DNA of 16,261 bases from Nitrospira sp. (lineage in GTDB: Bacteria; Nitrospirota; Nitrospiria; Nitrospirales; Nitrospiraceae). A program made the position numbers and the translations under genes. Each line of letters begins with the position of its first letter. Position 1 is the stretch's first letter. The notes under the pieces were generated by a model. That model ran no database searches, was not told where the DNA came from, and saw nothing but the letters and a program-made list of their open reading frames with translations. Positions 1 through 6,552 of the stretch are shown piece after piece. The DNA lies in the NCBI GenBank assembly GCA_025361385.1, contig JANYAJ010000399.1:1-16261 (forward strand), read 5' to 3'.

Positions 1-1874
1 TCGCAGGAGTAAACAAATCGAACGTCACTCGCTCCAGCGACCGGCATCCAGTTCTTTTCATGCCAGTTATCGCGCGGACCGACAAGATGCTTTGCAGTTG
101 CGACCTTCGGCGTCGACGAACCACGTCCGCCAAACTCAAGAAGGTACATCGTCCTGAGTTGCGAATTTTCAGGATGTGAATGATTCGCCGCGGCAAACAA
201 TTTGCCCGCCGCTTCAAACAACCGGCAATCCTCGAAACCCGTTATTCGAGCCCCGGATTCATCGACATCGACAGGGGGCGACAGCTCACGAACATCCTCG
301 CAAACATCACCTGCTCCAAGACCCGCAAGGAGGTTGCGCGTATTCACAACCGGAGGAGCGTCATAGAGTCCATCTTCGCGGATGCGATAGTTGACCATTC
401 GGATTATCAATTCAATCTCACCGTCAACGCGCGTCACCGACGGGTTGGTGACGTAGTAACCATCCGGAACTGATGCACGCGGCAGCATCAATTGTGTCGA
501 TCGTAACAGACTGGGATCGAGGGGAGCAACGTGGAAGTAGCGGTTTCGCTCCAATGAGGCGCGCATATCCGCAGTGATATCCCGCCGCAGCAGCAGTTGA
601 TCCGACAATCGCGCTGCCTGCGATTTGTACCGGGCAGAGTAGTACCCGGAAATTGACTGCTCATAATCGAGCTCGAGCTCCTGAATGCTTTCGTTCTTGA
701 CCAACCCTCGAGCCGCTTCGGCCAGCATGTTCGCCGACACGGGCAAACCCGCATTCCTCAGCCGTCGCACCGCATCGAGTAATTGCGAAACATCGGGAAC
801 GCTGTCGGGGGATGCCGATTCAGCTAGCGTGATATTCTGCTCGATGCGCTCGCGATGTACTTCGGGCGCATGGTCGAGCGCCCGGCGGGCGAGAAACGCA
901 CTGCGCGCCGCGTAACCGCTCCAGTAATGACAGACCGACACAACGTCATCCATGACATAACCATGCTTCGGGACATCGATGAACAGAATGTCATCGTCGC
1001 GTTCGGCCCGAGGAATTACGTGTGCTAGTGCGTACTCTCCGGTCACCGAACCGAGAAGATGGAGCGCCTTCTCGCCGCAAAGCCGTACGATGTCGCTTAA
1101 CGGCTCCGCCCGCCACGGCCGGCGCTCCCACGCGGAGAAATAGGCAATTAGCGCCGGCCACGAATGAACTTCGAGGCGCTCGAGACAATGTCCTGTTCGG
1201 TACAACGCATACCACGCCTCTTCCTCGAACCCGCCGAGTTGTGCGCGTCGCGTGTAGAGTTCCAGTGCTCGGGGAACGCTAATGTTGCCGTTTAAGTTCG
1301 ACTCCGCGAGATAAAACACAGCGCGCTCGTCATCCGGCGATTCGGACAGTGTCCGCTCGAGCAGCTGAATATCACGAACGAACTTGTCGGACTTGGAGCC
1401 GCCATCACCCTTGTCATGAAGGACAATTCCGTCAAAGTTTGCCCGTGGCACCTGGCCACTGGCTTCGACGATGTATTCATGTGTGCGCCCGACGTATCTC
1501 CACTCGGCAGCCGTCGGTATCAGGTAGAGAGTTCGATAAGAAAACGGATCATCGTAACGAATCAGGCCCGCAAATCCATGGAGTTTTGATTTCCAGTTCG
1601 GATCACGAACTTCTACCAGCTCATCGGCGTCGAGCAGAAGCAGGTAGTCGATGTCGTGGGATCGAGCGAACGTTCCGGCGCGTTGCACCGCCTCAGTTCG
1701 CGTCGTGCCGAAATCGACGAAAGGCGAGATGTGCAACTCTCCACCGGTTCCGCGCTGACGGAAATATTCCTCGATGATCTGGGGTGTTCCATCATCTGAG
1801 CCCGTATCGACGATGCACCACCCGTCGATTTCTGATGCAACCGAGTCCAGTGCGCGCGTGATAATTCGCGATTC
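1..1874 (-). CDS. Frameshifted glycosyltransferase, downstream part (GT2 domain, helical middle, propeller-like C-terminus); runs off the window
   Basis: The minus strand is open from 1874 to base 1 in the frame whose codons end on positions divisible by 3. It continues the protein begun at 2749 once one missing base is restored at 1876-1879. Right after the shift come a typical family 2 glycosyltransferase start (KNESRIITRALDSV), then VDTGSDDGT and a metal/sugar-nucleotide DxD motif in LLLLDADELVE (codons at 1620-1631). A helical middle follows (for example RALELYTRRAQLGGFEEEAW, possibly TPR-like). From about 540 down comes a region with NPSVTRVDGE, GFEDCRLFEAAGKLFAAANH and WHEKNWMPV, which resembles the five-bladed propeller fold of GH43/GH130-type proteins. 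Its likely role is sugar transfer onto a glycan or surface structure; acceptor and sugar cannot be read. The C-terminus lies outside the window. Confidence 0.75.
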
Positions 1875-2749
1875 GTTTTCACCATCATGCAGAGTGCGAC
1901 GCGCGCCGGCCGGGTCAACCGCCGCTCGATTGCGCGAAGCAGCTCCGCAGTGTTGGGGGTCTTCACTTCTTCCCATGTATTCAGCTCGCCGAGTGCCAGC
2001 AACCGGAACAGAATCGCTTCTTCGAGGCTGGGGTGGGTTGTCAGGCAATTCTGCTCGAGCTCCTCATCGAAGGCGTCGAACAGCGCGAATAATTTCTCTC
2101 GCGGTCCTCCCCAGATGCCTCCTGAGCAATACTGCCTGAGCTCGCTGTACCATGCGTCCGCACTCTTCCTGGCTTCCTCCCGAATTGCTTTGCCTGCAAC
2201 CGCGTAAACCGAGAGGAGCGGCATGTCCGTGGTGCCGAGTACGTTCAGAAATTTGTGAACGTCGTGGGGCGGGAAAGCGGCGTGGTGGATTCCAATGTCG
2301 GTCCAGACAACATTCCGTGTGTCGAATGGATTTCCTGTCGCAACTTCACGCATGCAGTGCATCTTCGTCCAGCACATCGTCAGGTATAGCGGCGTGTCCT
2401 TCACCGGGTTGAAGCCGGCTGGGGCACGTCCACTGTCGAACGCTTCCGTAATCTGCGCGAGGTACTTTACATAGTAGGGCGAATCCTCGAGGGCCAGCTC
2501 GCGAACTATCGTGATGTTACTCAGGCCTCGTTCCGCGCGTGCATCTCGAAGCGTGGCGGCGATTTCTGGGTCGCAGAACAATACCATCGGAACCCGCCAG
2601 TCGAGCAGCTGTTGCGCGCTGGAGAGCAGCGCGGCCGCTGACCTGCGAGATTCGAGCCCTCCGCCCAGCCCAATGCGTTTGCCTTCGCGTCGCTCGAGAT
2701 CGAAAAGGGCGGTGACAATGGTGGGATTCACAATGGCAGTGACGCTCAA
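1613..2749 (-). CDS. Frameshifted glycosyltransferase, upstream part: HtrL/YibB-like domain; as read it stops early at 1613
   Basis: Residues 7 to about 280 resemble the HtrL/YibB family (uncharacterised, often beside glycan genes): TIVTALFDLERREG near the start, then CWTKMHCMREVATGNPF and VVWTDIGIHH. From residue 284 the family 2 glycosyltransferase domain starts (RVALCMMVK), but after residue 291 the frame is lost. The last 87 or so residues as read are low-complexity, Ser/Arg-rich nonsense ending at 1613. The start is uncertain. TTG at 2749 overlaps the flgC stop, whereas GTG at 2731 gives MNPTIVTALFDL, which looks more like the natural HtrL start; neither has a clear Shine-Dalgarno. The restored protein has at least about 916 residues. 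It is a pseudogene if the shift is real, or an intact gene if the shift is a sequencing error. Confidence 0.7.
   Translation of the reverse strand: MSVTAIVNPTIVTALFDLERREGKRIGLGGGLESRRSAAALLSSAQQLLDWRVPMVLFCDPEIAATLRDARAERGLSNITIVRELALEDSPYYVKYLAQITEAFDSGRAPAGFNPVKDTPLYLTMCWTKMHCMREVATGNPFDTRNVVWTDIGIHHAAFPPHDVHKFLNVLGTTDMPLLSVYAVAGKAIREEARKSADAWYSELRQYCSGGIWGGPREKLFALFDAFDEELEQNCLTTHPSLEEAILFRLLALGELNTWEEVKTPNTAELLRAIERRLTRPARVALCMMVKTNRELSRAHWTRLHQKSTGGASSIRAQMMEHPRSSRNISVSAEPVESCTSRLSSISARRELRRCNAPERSLDPTTSTTCFCSTPMSW
1876..1879 (-). other. Frameshift point: one base missing in a homopolymer
   Basis: The coding strand reads GTG AAA ACG AAT CGC. Adding one A to the run of four gives GTG AAA AAC GAA TCG CGA ATT ATC, that is VKNESRII, the conserved GT2 start. 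Restoring it joins two frames that are both open and family-like on their own sides: HtrL plus CMMVK above, GT2 to base 1 below. A homopolymer indel is either a typical sequencing error or a recent inactivating mutation. Confidence 0.8.
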
Positions 2750-3168
2750 TCGCCCTGCGAGCTCAGCAGCCCCTTTGCAACGCGGAGCTTCCCAGTTGAT
2801 GCGTCGATCATATTCACCATTTCTTCCATGACATTGACATTCGGCATCTTGACGAACCCTTTTTTATCGGCGTCAGGATGACGCGGATCATAAATCGCCT
2901 GACCAGGCTTTGAATCTTCATGCACACGCAGTACCTTCACGCCGTCGAGCGCATGGGCGCCAGGCCCCGTGGCCACTTGCCGGAATGTGCGTTGAAACGG
3001 GCTGGTGACGGGCGTGGACTGAAAGACCACATCCCGGCGTTTATAGGGCCCTCCCCCCGGCGTATGGGTAGATTGCGCATTCGCCAGGTTACTAGAGATC
3101 ACATTCAGTCGACGGCGTTGTGCGTCTAGAGCCGTGACGGACACCGCCATGCTATCGGTCATTTCCAT
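2746..3168 (-). CDS. flgC: Flagellar basal-body rod protein FlgC, C-terminus replaced
   Basis: FlgC is a proximal rod subunit of the flagellar basal body, exported by the flagellar type III system into the periplasm. The family signature is clear: MAVSVTALDAQRRRLNVISSNLANAQST at residues 7-34, PYKRRDVVFQ at 41-50 and the late PNVNVMEEMVNMIDAS at 109-124. The start is set by AGGAGG at 3175-3180: ATG at 3168 is 6 bases downstream, whereas TTG at 3174 would touch the ribosome site. The protein is 140 residues, but the terminal helix that packs with the N-terminal helix in rod proteins is missing after S124 and replaced by 16 unrelated residues. As read, it is unlikely to assemble normally. It lies 76 bases behind flgB, with a hairpin-forming repeat between them. 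Confidence 0.88.
   Translation of the reverse strand: MEMTDSMAVSVTALDAQRRRLNVISSNLANAQSTHTPGGGPYKRRDVVFQSTPVTSPFQRTFRQVATGPGAHALDGVKVLRVHEDSKPGQAIYDPRHPDADKKGFVKMPNVNVMEEMVNMIDASTGKLRVAKGLLSSQGD
2747..2796. other. Probable rearrangement or assembly junction between flgC and the glycosyltransferase gene
   Basis: FlgC is normal through NVMEEMVNMIDAS (codon ending at 2797). The family then normally continues with a helix of the kind RxYEANVxAxxxxKxM to the C-terminus. Here it continues TGKLRVAKGLLSSQGD and stops. None of the three frames below 2797 restores the helix, so this is replaced sequence and not a frameshift. The next gene is a glycosyltransferase where fliE, fliF and fliG commonly follow flgC. 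The exact break cannot be set from one sequence; it lies at or below 2796 and above the glycosyltransferase start (2731 or 2749). Confidence 0.55.
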
Positions 3169-3174
3169 GAACAA

Positions 3175-3180
3175 CCTCCT
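3175..3180 (-). promoter_or_regulatory. Ribosome binding site of flgC
   Basis: AGGAGG on the minus strand, a full Shine-Dalgarno match 6 bases before ATG 3168. It decides the flgC start against the upstream TTG at 3174. Confidence 0.8.
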
Positions 3181-3184
3181 TGCT

Positions 3185-3236
3185 GTCAGCGATCAGCTCT
3201 CAGCCATCAGCTTATTGCTGACAACTGAACGCTGAC
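3185..3236 (-). repeat. Heptad-phased inverted repeat array between flgB and flgC
   Basis: On the plus strand TCAGC recurs every 7 bases at 3186, 3193, 3200 and 3207. After the short loop TTATT it is mirrored by GCTGA at 3217, ACTGA at 3224 and GCTGA at 3231, again in steps of 7. The outer arms GTCAGCGATCAG (3185-3196) and CTGAACGCTGAC (3225-3236) pair with one mismatch. In the flgB-flgC mRNA this would fold into a hairpin ending only a few bases before the flgC ribosome site. No T-run follows, so it is not a standard terminator. Confidence 0.7.
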
Positions 3237-3244
3237 GGCTATCT

Positions 3245-3652
3245 TTATCGTGCGTCCCGTACCGCTCCCATCAACTGACGCAAGCGGATCGCCATGATCG
3301 CGGCAGCCCCGTTGTATTGCATGGCGTTGTCGGACATCTTGGCCATTTCCAGCTCCATGTTCACCGAGTTGGCGTCCAAGGGAAGGTCGCCTGCCGGCAC
3401 ATCACTGAGCGTGCCGACAACCCGCTGAAATCCATTTCCCTGCGGACCGAAGTGTTTGCCCTGTGTCACCGCCAGCGTCACCGGCCCTTGACCACGCTGT
3501 GCCGCTTGGAGTGAGTCGCGAAAATTGAAGTCGGTGGCACGGTAACCAGGGGTTTCTTCGTTCGCGATATTCGAGGCGATGACCCGCTGCCTCGCTTGCC
3601 GCAAATCCAAGGTGCGATGAACCAATTCCATGGTGCGATCAAAGATCGTCAT
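3245..3652 (-). CDS. flgB: Flagellar basal-body rod protein FlgB
   Basis: FlgB is a proximal rod subunit at the base of the flagellar rod. The 135-residue length is normal. The N-terminal rod motif is intact (TLDLRQARQRVIASNIANEETPGYRATDFNF, residues 14-44), as is the C-terminal part (DANSVNMELEMAKMSDNAMQYNGAAAIMAIRLRQLMGAV), which contains the conserved VNMELEMAKMS-type segment. ATG at 3652 has a GGAGG ribosome site 6 bases upstream. A sigma-54 promoter match lies at 3702-3717, so this gene heads a flgBC transcript probably activated by the NtrC-type regulator encoded just upstream. Confidence 0.93.
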   Translation of the reverse strand: MTIFDRTMELVHRTLDLRQARQRVIASNIANEETPGYRATDFNFRDSLQAAQRGQGPVTLAVTQGKHFGPQGNGFQRVVGTLSDVPAGDLPLDANSVNMELEMAKMSDNAMQYNGAAAIMAIRLRQLMGAVRDAR

Positions 3653-3701
3653 GATGCGCCTCCTCGTGCTTCCTTCCCGCAGATGTCGTCATCGTCATTA
3701 T

Positions 3702-3717
3702 TGCAATCGTGATGCCA
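3702..3717 (-). promoter_or_regulatory. Sigma-54 promoter of flgB
   Basis: The minus strand reads TGGCATCACGATTGCA, against the consensus TGGCACGNNNNTTGCW. The GG and GC elements are intact with the required 10 bases between them. The predicted start of transcription is near 3691, giving a 39-base leader that contains the flgB ribosome site. Confidence 0.75.
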
Positions 3718-3724
3718 TCTTCAA

Positions 3725-3760
3725 CCGGCAGAATCTGACGGCAACGACAGAGCCTGCCGG
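3725..3760. repeat. Inverted repeat in the flgB upstream region
   Basis: CCGGCAG (3725-3731) and CTGCCGG (3754-3760) form 7-base arms 22 bases apart. The core CGGCAG/CTGCCG is the same as in the palindrome at 3781-3798, so four related half-sites lie upstream of the sigma-54 promoter. They may be activator sites, or two arms of a hairpin behind the regulator gene. Confidence 0.4.
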
Positions 3761-3780
3761 ATCGTTTCGTCCAATACGCT

Positions 3781-3798
3781 TCCTGCCGATCGGCAGGA
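3781..3798. promoter_or_regulatory. Perfect 18-base palindrome, candidate upstream activator site for flgB
   Basis: TCCTGCCGATCGGCAGGA is a perfect palindrome centred about 98 bases upstream of the predicted flgB transcription start, the usual place for a sigma-54 enhancer. It also lies 43 bases behind the stop of the upstream regulator gene, but no T-run follows on either strand, so a Rho-independent terminator is less likely. Confidence 0.5.
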
Positions 3799-3840
3799 GT
3801 TGCCCACCGGAAGCGGTCCACTCCGGCCAATACCAATAGG

Positions 3841-5247
3841 TCAAGCCGAGACTGGGCACGTTTCCCCCCGGTACTCGCGAAGCTTGTTTCGCAAGGTTCG
3901 AATACTGATGCCCAGTTCTTTCGCCGCATGTGTCCGATTCTCATGCACGCGAGCCAAGGTTTGAAAAATCAGCTCGCGCTCCATTTCCCACAACGATCCG
4001 TTCACAGAAGACTGTGGGACGGAGGGGACTGGCACAGAGGCGGCTGGTTGGGCGCCGGCCTCCAACAATAAGTGGCTCGGGAGAATCGGCTCATTTCCGG
4101 CTAAGAGCACGGCGCGCTCCATGACATTCTCCAACTCGCGGACGTTCCCTTTCCATCGCCGGTCCTGAAGCAGAGCATAGGCCGCCGCCGAGACCGCCGG
4201 TTGCGGAAGGCCGTTGCGCGCCGCAGAGACAGCCACGAAATGCCTCACCAGTAAAGGAATGTCCGCAGGCCTTTCCCGTAGTGGAGGCACGGTGATGGGG
4301 AAGACATTCAACCGATAATACAAATCCTCTCGAAACCGCCCCTGCTCGACTTCGTGATACAGCGAACGGTTGGTCGTCGCAATCAGGCGAATGTTCACGG
4401 ACACCGGCTCACGCCCTCCGACTCGATCCACTTCTCGCTCCTGGATCACCCGCAACAACTTCGCTTGCAAGCCCATGTTCATTTCACTGATTTCATCCAG
4501 CAACAGAGTGCCGGTATGCGCCATTTCGAACTTGCCGAGTTTCTTCATGATGGCCCCGGTGAAGGCCCCCCGCTCATGGCCGAATAGTTCGCTCTCGAGG
4601 AGCCCGTCCGGTAATGCCGCGCAATTCACCGCAATAAACGGGCGATGGGCACGTGGGCTGCGGCTATGAATAAATCGCGCCAACAGCTCTTTGCCTGTGC
4701 CGCTTTCTCCATGAATGAGGACGGTGGCCTGGCTCGCAGCGACGCCTTCAACGGTACTAAGCAGCCGGGCCATGCCAGGATCTTGTGTCAGGATCGACCG
4801 CTGATCGATCGGCACAGCCGGTGACATCGACGCATCCGCGCCACGGGCTTTGAGATTGGCAATGACCCGCTCGAGCAAGTCGGTCGAGAACGGTTTGAGA
4901 ATGTAATCGCTCGCCCCGTACTTCATCGCCTCCACGGCGGTTTCCACTGTCCCATAGGCGGTCATCAGCACCATCAACGTCTGCGGCGAGCGGCTTTTGA
5001 TCTCCTTAATCAAATCGAGTCCGCCGAGCCGCGGCATCTTCAAATCGGTGACCACTAACCAGGGTTTGTACTGGCTGACCCGCTCGACGGCATCGGCGCC
5101 ATCTATCGCTCCCTGCACGTCGAAACCCAGCCGACGGACGGATTCCATTAAGGCCATTCGCATGGAGGGATCATCGTCGACGATCAAAATTCGTTCCGCC
5201 TGTGCAGGAACATCCGTCACCGGAGATTCTGTATTGTGCTCGGTCAT
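3841..5247 (-). CDS. NtrC-family sigma-54 response regulator, FlrC/FleR-like
   Basis: This cytoplasmic activator opens sigma-54 promoters using ATP. It has a receiver at about 19-132 (acidic D24-D26, phospho-acceptor D68 in VVTDLKMP, T96, K118), an AAA+ domain at about 150-380 and a Fis-type helix-turn-helix at about 425-460 (RTHAAKELGISIRTLRNKLREY). The AAA+ domain shows Walker A GESGTGKE 180-187, GAFTGA 227-232 for sigma-54 contact, Walker B LLLDE 248-252 and GNVRELEN near 367. The length of 468 is typical. ATG 5247 overlaps the kinase stop by 4 bases (ATGA), with an AGGAG ribosome site 8 bases upstream. Its position between a PAS kinase and flgB points to the FlrC/FleR role of activating rod and hook genes; this assignment is by context. 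Confidence 0.9.
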   Translation of the reverse strand: MTEHNTESPVTDVPAQAERILIVDDDPSMRMALMESVRRLGFDVQGAIDGADAVERVSQYKPWLVVTDLKMPRLGGLDLIKEIKSRSPQTLMVLMTAYGTVETAVEAMKYGASDYILKPFSTDLLERVIANLKARGADASMSPAVPIDQRSILTQDPGMARLLSTVEGVAASQATVLIHGESGTGKELLARFIHSRSPRAHRPFIAVNCAALPDGLLESELFGHERGAFTGAIMKKLGKFEMAHTGTLLLDEISEMNMGLQAKLLRVIQEREVDRVGGREPVSVNIRLIATTNRSLYHEVEQGRFREDLYYRLNVFPITVPPLRERPADIPLLVRHFVAVSAARNGLPQPAVSAAAYALLQDRRWKGNVRELENVMERAVLLAGNEPILPSHLLLEAGAQPAASVPVPSVPQSSVNGSLWEMERELIFQTLARVHENRTHAAKELGISIRTLRNKLREYRGETCPVSA

Positions 5248-6548
5248 GCCGATGTCTCCTCTCCAACAAGCAGTCGTTCAGCGATCATCTCAGACGCAGG
5301 GCACCCCTCCGAGAACGACAGAACAGGCGATTCCTGTAACGGCATGGGGCTCACCGCATGATGATTCGGGAGCACGATGGTAAACGTGGTGCCGCGTCCT
5401 TCCTCACTCTCGACGTCGATTCGGCCACGATGTCCTTCGACGATCGCATGGACAATAGCCAGACCTAACCCAGTACCTTCATCCCTGGTGGTAAAGAAGG
5501 GATCGAAAATCCTCGAACGCTGCGCCGCCGGGATGCCAATACCCGTATCCGACACCGAGAGACAAATACCCACTCCGCTGGATGTCGCCTCCGAAGTCGG
5601 TCTCGCCGACAACGTCAAGGTTCCACCGTTCGGCATGGCGTGAATGCTGTTCAAGATCAAGTTGAGGAGCACTTGCTTCATCTGCCCGGCATCGCACCAC
5701 ATGTGGGATGCTAATGGATTGACATCCAGACGAATATCCACTCTGGCGCCGGCGACGGCATGGGCGGCCAGAGTCAAGGCATTCAGCATCAGGGATTCCG
5801 TCTCATGCCGTTCTCTATGGGAACAGTCTGGTTTGGTATAGAGCAGCAGGTTCGTGAGGAGACGATTCATCATATGGACCGACGACGAGATGTGTTCGGC
5901 ATACCCGCGCAACGCCGGTGCGTCGTGTAAGTCACGGCGTAGCATCGACGCGAACAGTTCGATACTACCGAGCGGGTTCCGAATTTCATGGGCAATCCGC
6001 CCGACCATTTCGCCCATGGCCGCGAGACGATTGCGGCGTTGTAGGCGATCCTCCAGTTCTCGCATCGCCGTCACGTCCTGAATCAAGGCCAGGCTCCCGG
6101 CTTGGCGGCCATCGCTCGTCTGCAAGGCACGTTGAGAGAGAGACACCGCGGCACCCTGTTGTGTGGTCAGGGGATAGACGTCACCGTCCAAATGCGCGTC
6201 TTTGAGGCACATGGCCAATGAACGTCCGATGATCTGTTCGTGCGCCAATCCCAGCAATTGTGTGCCGGCCTGGTTGCAGCGGGTAATGGTCCCGGCTTCA
6301 TCCATGACGAGCAGACCGGTCGACAGGGACTCCACGATCGCCGTCAAATGCTCGCGCAACTCTTCATTGACACGTAAATTCTTTCGCAGCGCCTCGTTAC
6401 GGTCGGCGAGCTCGACGTCGAGCTGCTCCAAGCGGGACGTCAACGTCTGATAGGACTGTTGAAGCGTCGCCGCCGCGTCGTCAAAGCTTCGAAAGGCTTC
6501 GTGCAGCAAATCGCTATCCATCTGTACCGAAACCGGATGTCCATTCAT
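5244..6548 (-). CDS. Soluble PAS-domain histidine kinase, FlrB/FleS-like
   Basis: Autophosphorylating kinase that probably phosphorylates the overlapping NtrC-type regulator. It has no membrane segment. Residues 15-70 look like coiled coil (LTSRLEQLDVELADRNEALRKNLRVNEELREHL). A PAS domain (about 70-165) comes next, then the H-box (HEIRNPLGSIELF, histidine near 188), N-box (NLILNSIHAM, near 300), G1 DTGIGI near 336 and G2 GTGLGL near 360. Start choice: GGAGG at 6557-6561 is 8 bases before ATG 6548 and 5 before GTG 6551, so both are possible and I take ATG. The TPR gene stop is at 6553-6555, so translation is probably coupled. A cytoplasmic kinase of this build beside flagellar genes matches FlrB/FleS, which read basal-body assembly by a route not fully known. 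Confidence 0.9.
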   Translation of the reverse strand: MNGHPVSVQMDSDLLHEAFRSFDDAAATLQQSYQTLTSRLEQLDVELADRNEALRKNLRVNEELREHLTAIVESLSTGLLVMDEAGTITRCNQAGTQLLGLAHEQIIGRSLAMCLKDAHLDGDVYPLTTQQGAAVSLSQRALQTSDGRQAGSLALIQDVTAMRELEDRLQRRNRLAAMGEMVGRIAHEIRNPLGSIELFASMLRRDLHDAPALRGYAEHISSSVHMMNRLLTNLLLYTKPDCSHRERHETESLMLNALTLAAHAVAGARVDIRLDVNPLASHMWCDAGQMKQVLLNLILNSIHAMPNGGTLTLSARPTSEATSSGVGICLSVSDTGIGIPAAQRSRIFDPFFTTRDEGTGLGLAIVHAIVEGHRGRIDVESEEGRGTTFTIVLPNHHAVSPMPLQESPVLSFSEGCPASEMIAERLLVGEETSA

Positions 6549-6552
6549 CACA

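Noticed and set aside
1349..1777. Plus-strand frame of 142 codons opposite the glycosyltransferase
   Set aside because: Shadow of the long minus-strand coding frame, which carries clear GT2 motifs.
1613..1875. Tail of the upstream glycosyltransferase frame as a real C-terminus
   Set aside because: It is Ser/Arg-rich nonsense, while the shifted frame over the same bases reads conserved GT2 sequence including DADE.
3781..3798. Rho-independent terminator behind the FlrC-like gene
   Set aside because: The stem is perfect but there is no T-run on either strand, and its position suits an activator site better.
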